Positions 4,875 to 6,374 of a stretch of 6,374 nt of DNA are shown here, one piece after another. The first letter of the stretch is position 1. The number at the start of each line of letters is the position of its first letter. This DNA is from Armatimonadota bacterium. GTDB taxonomy: Bacteria; Armatimonadota; Armatimonadia; Armatimonadales; Armatimonadaceae. The DNA lies in NCBI GenBank assembly GCA_014379275.1, contig JACMMA010000266.1, forward strand, positions 1-6,374, in the 5' to 3' direction. Position numbers and translations under genes: made by a program. The notes beneath the pieces were generated by a model. The model searched no databases. It worked only from the letters and a program-made list of their open reading frames with translations, and was not told the origin of the DNA.

Positions 4875-6047
4875 TCAACGATGACACGAAGATTCCTTCG
4901 CGATCCGCGCCGATTCCGCTACCTCCAGCAGAAGGCGAACTGCTTTTCGGCGTCGCTTTCGGCCAAGATCCAGTGCCGTCATCCCGTCGTTATCGGGCGC
5001 GCGGTGGTCCGCGCCGTTCTTCAGGAGATCCTCTATCACGCCGGTATGCGCCTTTTTTACGGCGAGATGGAGTGCCGTCCTTCCTCGATAGACCGCGTTC
5101 ACATCGGCACCGGCGGCGAGTAACGCGGCAAGCGCGATCCGGTTTCCTTTTTCCGCCGCCGAGATCAACGCCGGTTTTCCTTTCGCCGCAACAAGCGGGG
5201 CGACGTCCGCGTCGGCATCCAAAAGCAACGCGAACGTGTCGGGGTTACCCAGTGCCTCGGTCAGCGGCGTTCGCTTCTGCCGCGTCGCCGCGTTCACGTC
5301 CGCGCCCGCCTGTATCAGAAGCCCGACGACATGCGAGGGGGCGCGGGCGGCGGCGATGTGGAGCGGGGTGACTCGGGCGGGGGACGGGGCGGCGTTCACC
5401 TGAGCGCCTCCGGCGAGGAGCGCCCGGACGACGCCTTCTACCGGCCGGTCCATATAGTTATAAGGGTACCAGGGGAGAGCATAGTGGAGTGGCGTGGACC
5501 CGCGCTTGTCCACGGCGTTCGGGTCGGCACCGCTTGCGATCAGGAGCCGGATCGCTTCTGCAAATGTGAACTGCGCCGCCTGGTGGAGCGGAGTCTTCTC
5601 GTATTTATCGCGGGTGTTCACGTCAGAGCCGCGCGCGATCAGTTCGGCGACCACCGCGGCGTTGCGTGCCTCCGGAATGCTCCGGTTCTGGGTGGCAGCT
5701 GCCGCGAGCGGCGTCCAGCCGTAGGAGCCGATTTCGTGTATGGAGAGGCCGGCGTCGATGAGCAACCGTACCGCTTCCACACTCCCGGATTGTGCCGCGT
5801 TCTGCAAGTAGGAGCCGTCATTCGGGAACCGCTTGGCGGCATGCGGGTCCGCGCCTCGTTCCAGAAGCAGACGTATCGCCGCCGCGAACCCGCGAGACGC
5901 GGCACTGCGCAGTGGCGTGAAATTGTCGGGGGTACTTCCGTTCGGGTCCGCGCCCGCATCGAGTAGTTGGCGGACGACATCGAGGTCTTCACGCCAGATG
6001 GCAGTATTCAGCGCCGTAGCGAGCGATTCTTTTTCGTCTGTTCCCAT
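4875..6047 (-). CDS. Ankyrin-repeat protein
   Basis: This 390-residue protein consists almost entirely of ankyrin repeats, about 10-11 units of 30-36 residues from residue 11 to 376. Typical signatures are LLDAGADPN (28-36), LLLERGADPH (60-69), KTPLHQAAQ (151-159), LLIASGADPN (168-177), STPLHYAL (184-191), VTPLHIAAA (226-234), LLIQAGADVN (243-252) and RTALHLAV (323-330). Ankyrin repeats are protein-binding scaffolds; no catalytic domain, signal peptide or membrane segment is seen, so it is probably cytoplasmic. The partner is unknown. Repeats are interrupted by longer inserts near 118-130 and 190-204. The C-terminal cap carries a basic cluster, RKRRRK (363-368), shared with the neighbouring paralogue. 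The ATG at 6047 has no clear Shine-Dalgarno. It lies 43 bases after the upstream ankyrin gene and is probably co-transcribed with it. A functional link to ATP synthase is not indicated, because atpZ has its own promoter. Confidence 0.9.
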   Translation of the reverse strand: MGTDEKESLATALNTAIWREDLDVVRQLLDAGADPNGSTPDNFTPLRSAASRGFAAAIRLLLERGADPHAAKRFPNDGSYLQNAAQSGSVEAVRLLIDAGLSIHEIGSYGWTPLAAAATQNRSIPEARNAAVVAELIARGSDVNTRDKYEKTPLHQAAQFTFAEAIRLLIASGADPNAVDKRGSTPLHYALPWYPYNYMDRPVEGVVRALLAGGAQVNAAPSPARVTPLHIAAARAPSHVVGLLIQAGADVNAATRQKRTPLTEALGNPDTFALLLDADADVAPLVAAKGKPALISAAEKGNRIALAALLAAGADVNAVYRGRTALHLAVKKAHTGVIEDLLKNGADHRAPDNDGMTALDLGRKRRRKAVRLLLEVAESARIAKESSCHR

Positions 6048-6090
6048 GCAGGGATATTACCCGTAGCCAGCCTCGGACGGAAGTTCCGGT

Positions 6091-6374
6091 CTACCCCGTC
6101 GGTACCGCCACCCGTGACGCTTCCGCAGCCTCCAGCAGAGCGAGGACCGCTTTTCGGCGGCGTTTGCGGGCGACGTCCAGTGCGGTCACCCCGTCTTTAT
6201 CGGGCAGGAGATGGTTCGCGCCTCCGGCGAGTAGCGCAACGACGGCGTCTGCGTGGGCTTTCGCCACCGCCAAATGAAGCGCCGACTTGCCCCGGTACAG
6301 TTTGTTGGGTCGGCTTCCTGCGGAAAGCAACACAGCGACCGCGGGGGCATTGCCTTTTTCCGCCGCCGAAATCA
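6091..6374 (-). CDS. Ankyrin-repeat protein, C-terminal part (5' end beyond the window)
   Basis: The frame is open from the right edge to TAG at 6093-6091, giving 93 codons after the first partial one. It begins ISAAEKGN and has two ankyrin repeats (LLSAGSRPN, YRGKSALHLAVAKAH; LLAGGANHLLPDKDGVTALDV) and the cap ARKRRRKAVLALLEAAEA. It aligns without gaps to the end of the next gene (residues ~294-382 there), about 55 of 89 positions identical by eye, so the two are tandem paralogues. A TTG at 6333 could be taken as a start, but the repeat structure continues past it to the edge, so the gene is better read as truncated by the window. Confidence 0.88.
   Translation of the reverse strand, partial: ISAAEKGNAPAVAVLLSAGSRPNKLYRGKSALHLAVAKAHADAVVALLAGGANHLLPDKDGVTALDVARKRRRKAVLALLEAAEASRVAVPTG

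Noticed and set aside
4271..5371. Long plus-strand open frame of 366 codons
   Set aside because: It runs antisense across atpZ, the operon promoter and half of the ankyrin gene, and its translation is Arg/Pro/Ser-rich with no family features. It is a by-product of GC-rich minus-strand coding.
6091..6333. The second ankyrin ORF as a complete small gene starting at TTG 6333
   Set aside because: The same frame stays open to the window edge and continues the ankyrin repeat in alignment with its paralogue, so it is the end of a longer gene.
4875..6374. Ankyrin array as a single gene split by a frameshift
   Set aside because: The upstream gene ends with a complete C-terminal cap and stop codon, and the downstream gene starts with its own ATG and first repeat, so two genes fit better than one broken gene.

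Overview
The window carries the 5' part of an F-type (F0F1) ATP synthase operon on the minus strand, preceded (further right on the + coordinates) by the ends of two tandem ankyrin-repeat genes, also on the minus strand. Nearly all sequence is explained by minus-strand coding. The GC-rich composition, the operon order atpZ-atpI-atpB-atpE-atpF-atpH-atpA, the long low-complexity extensions on several subunits, the weak Shine-Dalgarno sites and the neighbouring ankyrin proteins would suit a planctomycete, possibly of the Gemmata group. That assignment is an inference from general impression, not from a database match.

Layout, in the direction of transcription (right to left): a 5'-truncated ankyrin gene (6374-6091); a complete 390-residue ankyrin-repeat protein (6047-4875), whose last ~90 residues are about 60% identical by eye to the first; a ~200-base intergenic region with a very good extended -10 sigma-70-type promoter (4819-4790), a possible 18-codon leader ORF and a hairpin touching the first ribosome binding site; atpZ (4671-4246); an atpI-like four-helix membrane protein (4241-3690); atpB/subunit a (3674-2757, TTG start); atpE/subunit c (2667-2383); atpF/subunit b with a ~135-residue C-terminal extension (2232-1336); atpH/delta (1332-790); a 125-bp inverted-repeat element (666-790); and the first 218 codons of atpA/alpha (655-1), which runs off the left edge.

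Together the genes make the membrane rotor and stator (a, c, b), the stalk connector (delta), the start of the catalytic hexamer (alpha) and the assembly helpers AtpZ and AtpI. The gamma, beta and epsilon genes would be expected beyond the left edge. The points most worth a second look are the MITE-like palindromic element between atpH and atpA, which seems to supply the last base of the atpH stop codon and the purine-rich sequence ahead of atpA; the unusual tail of subunit b; the strong hairpins just after atpE; and the leader of the operon. I found no CRISPR array, tRNA, rRNA, transposase or defence system.
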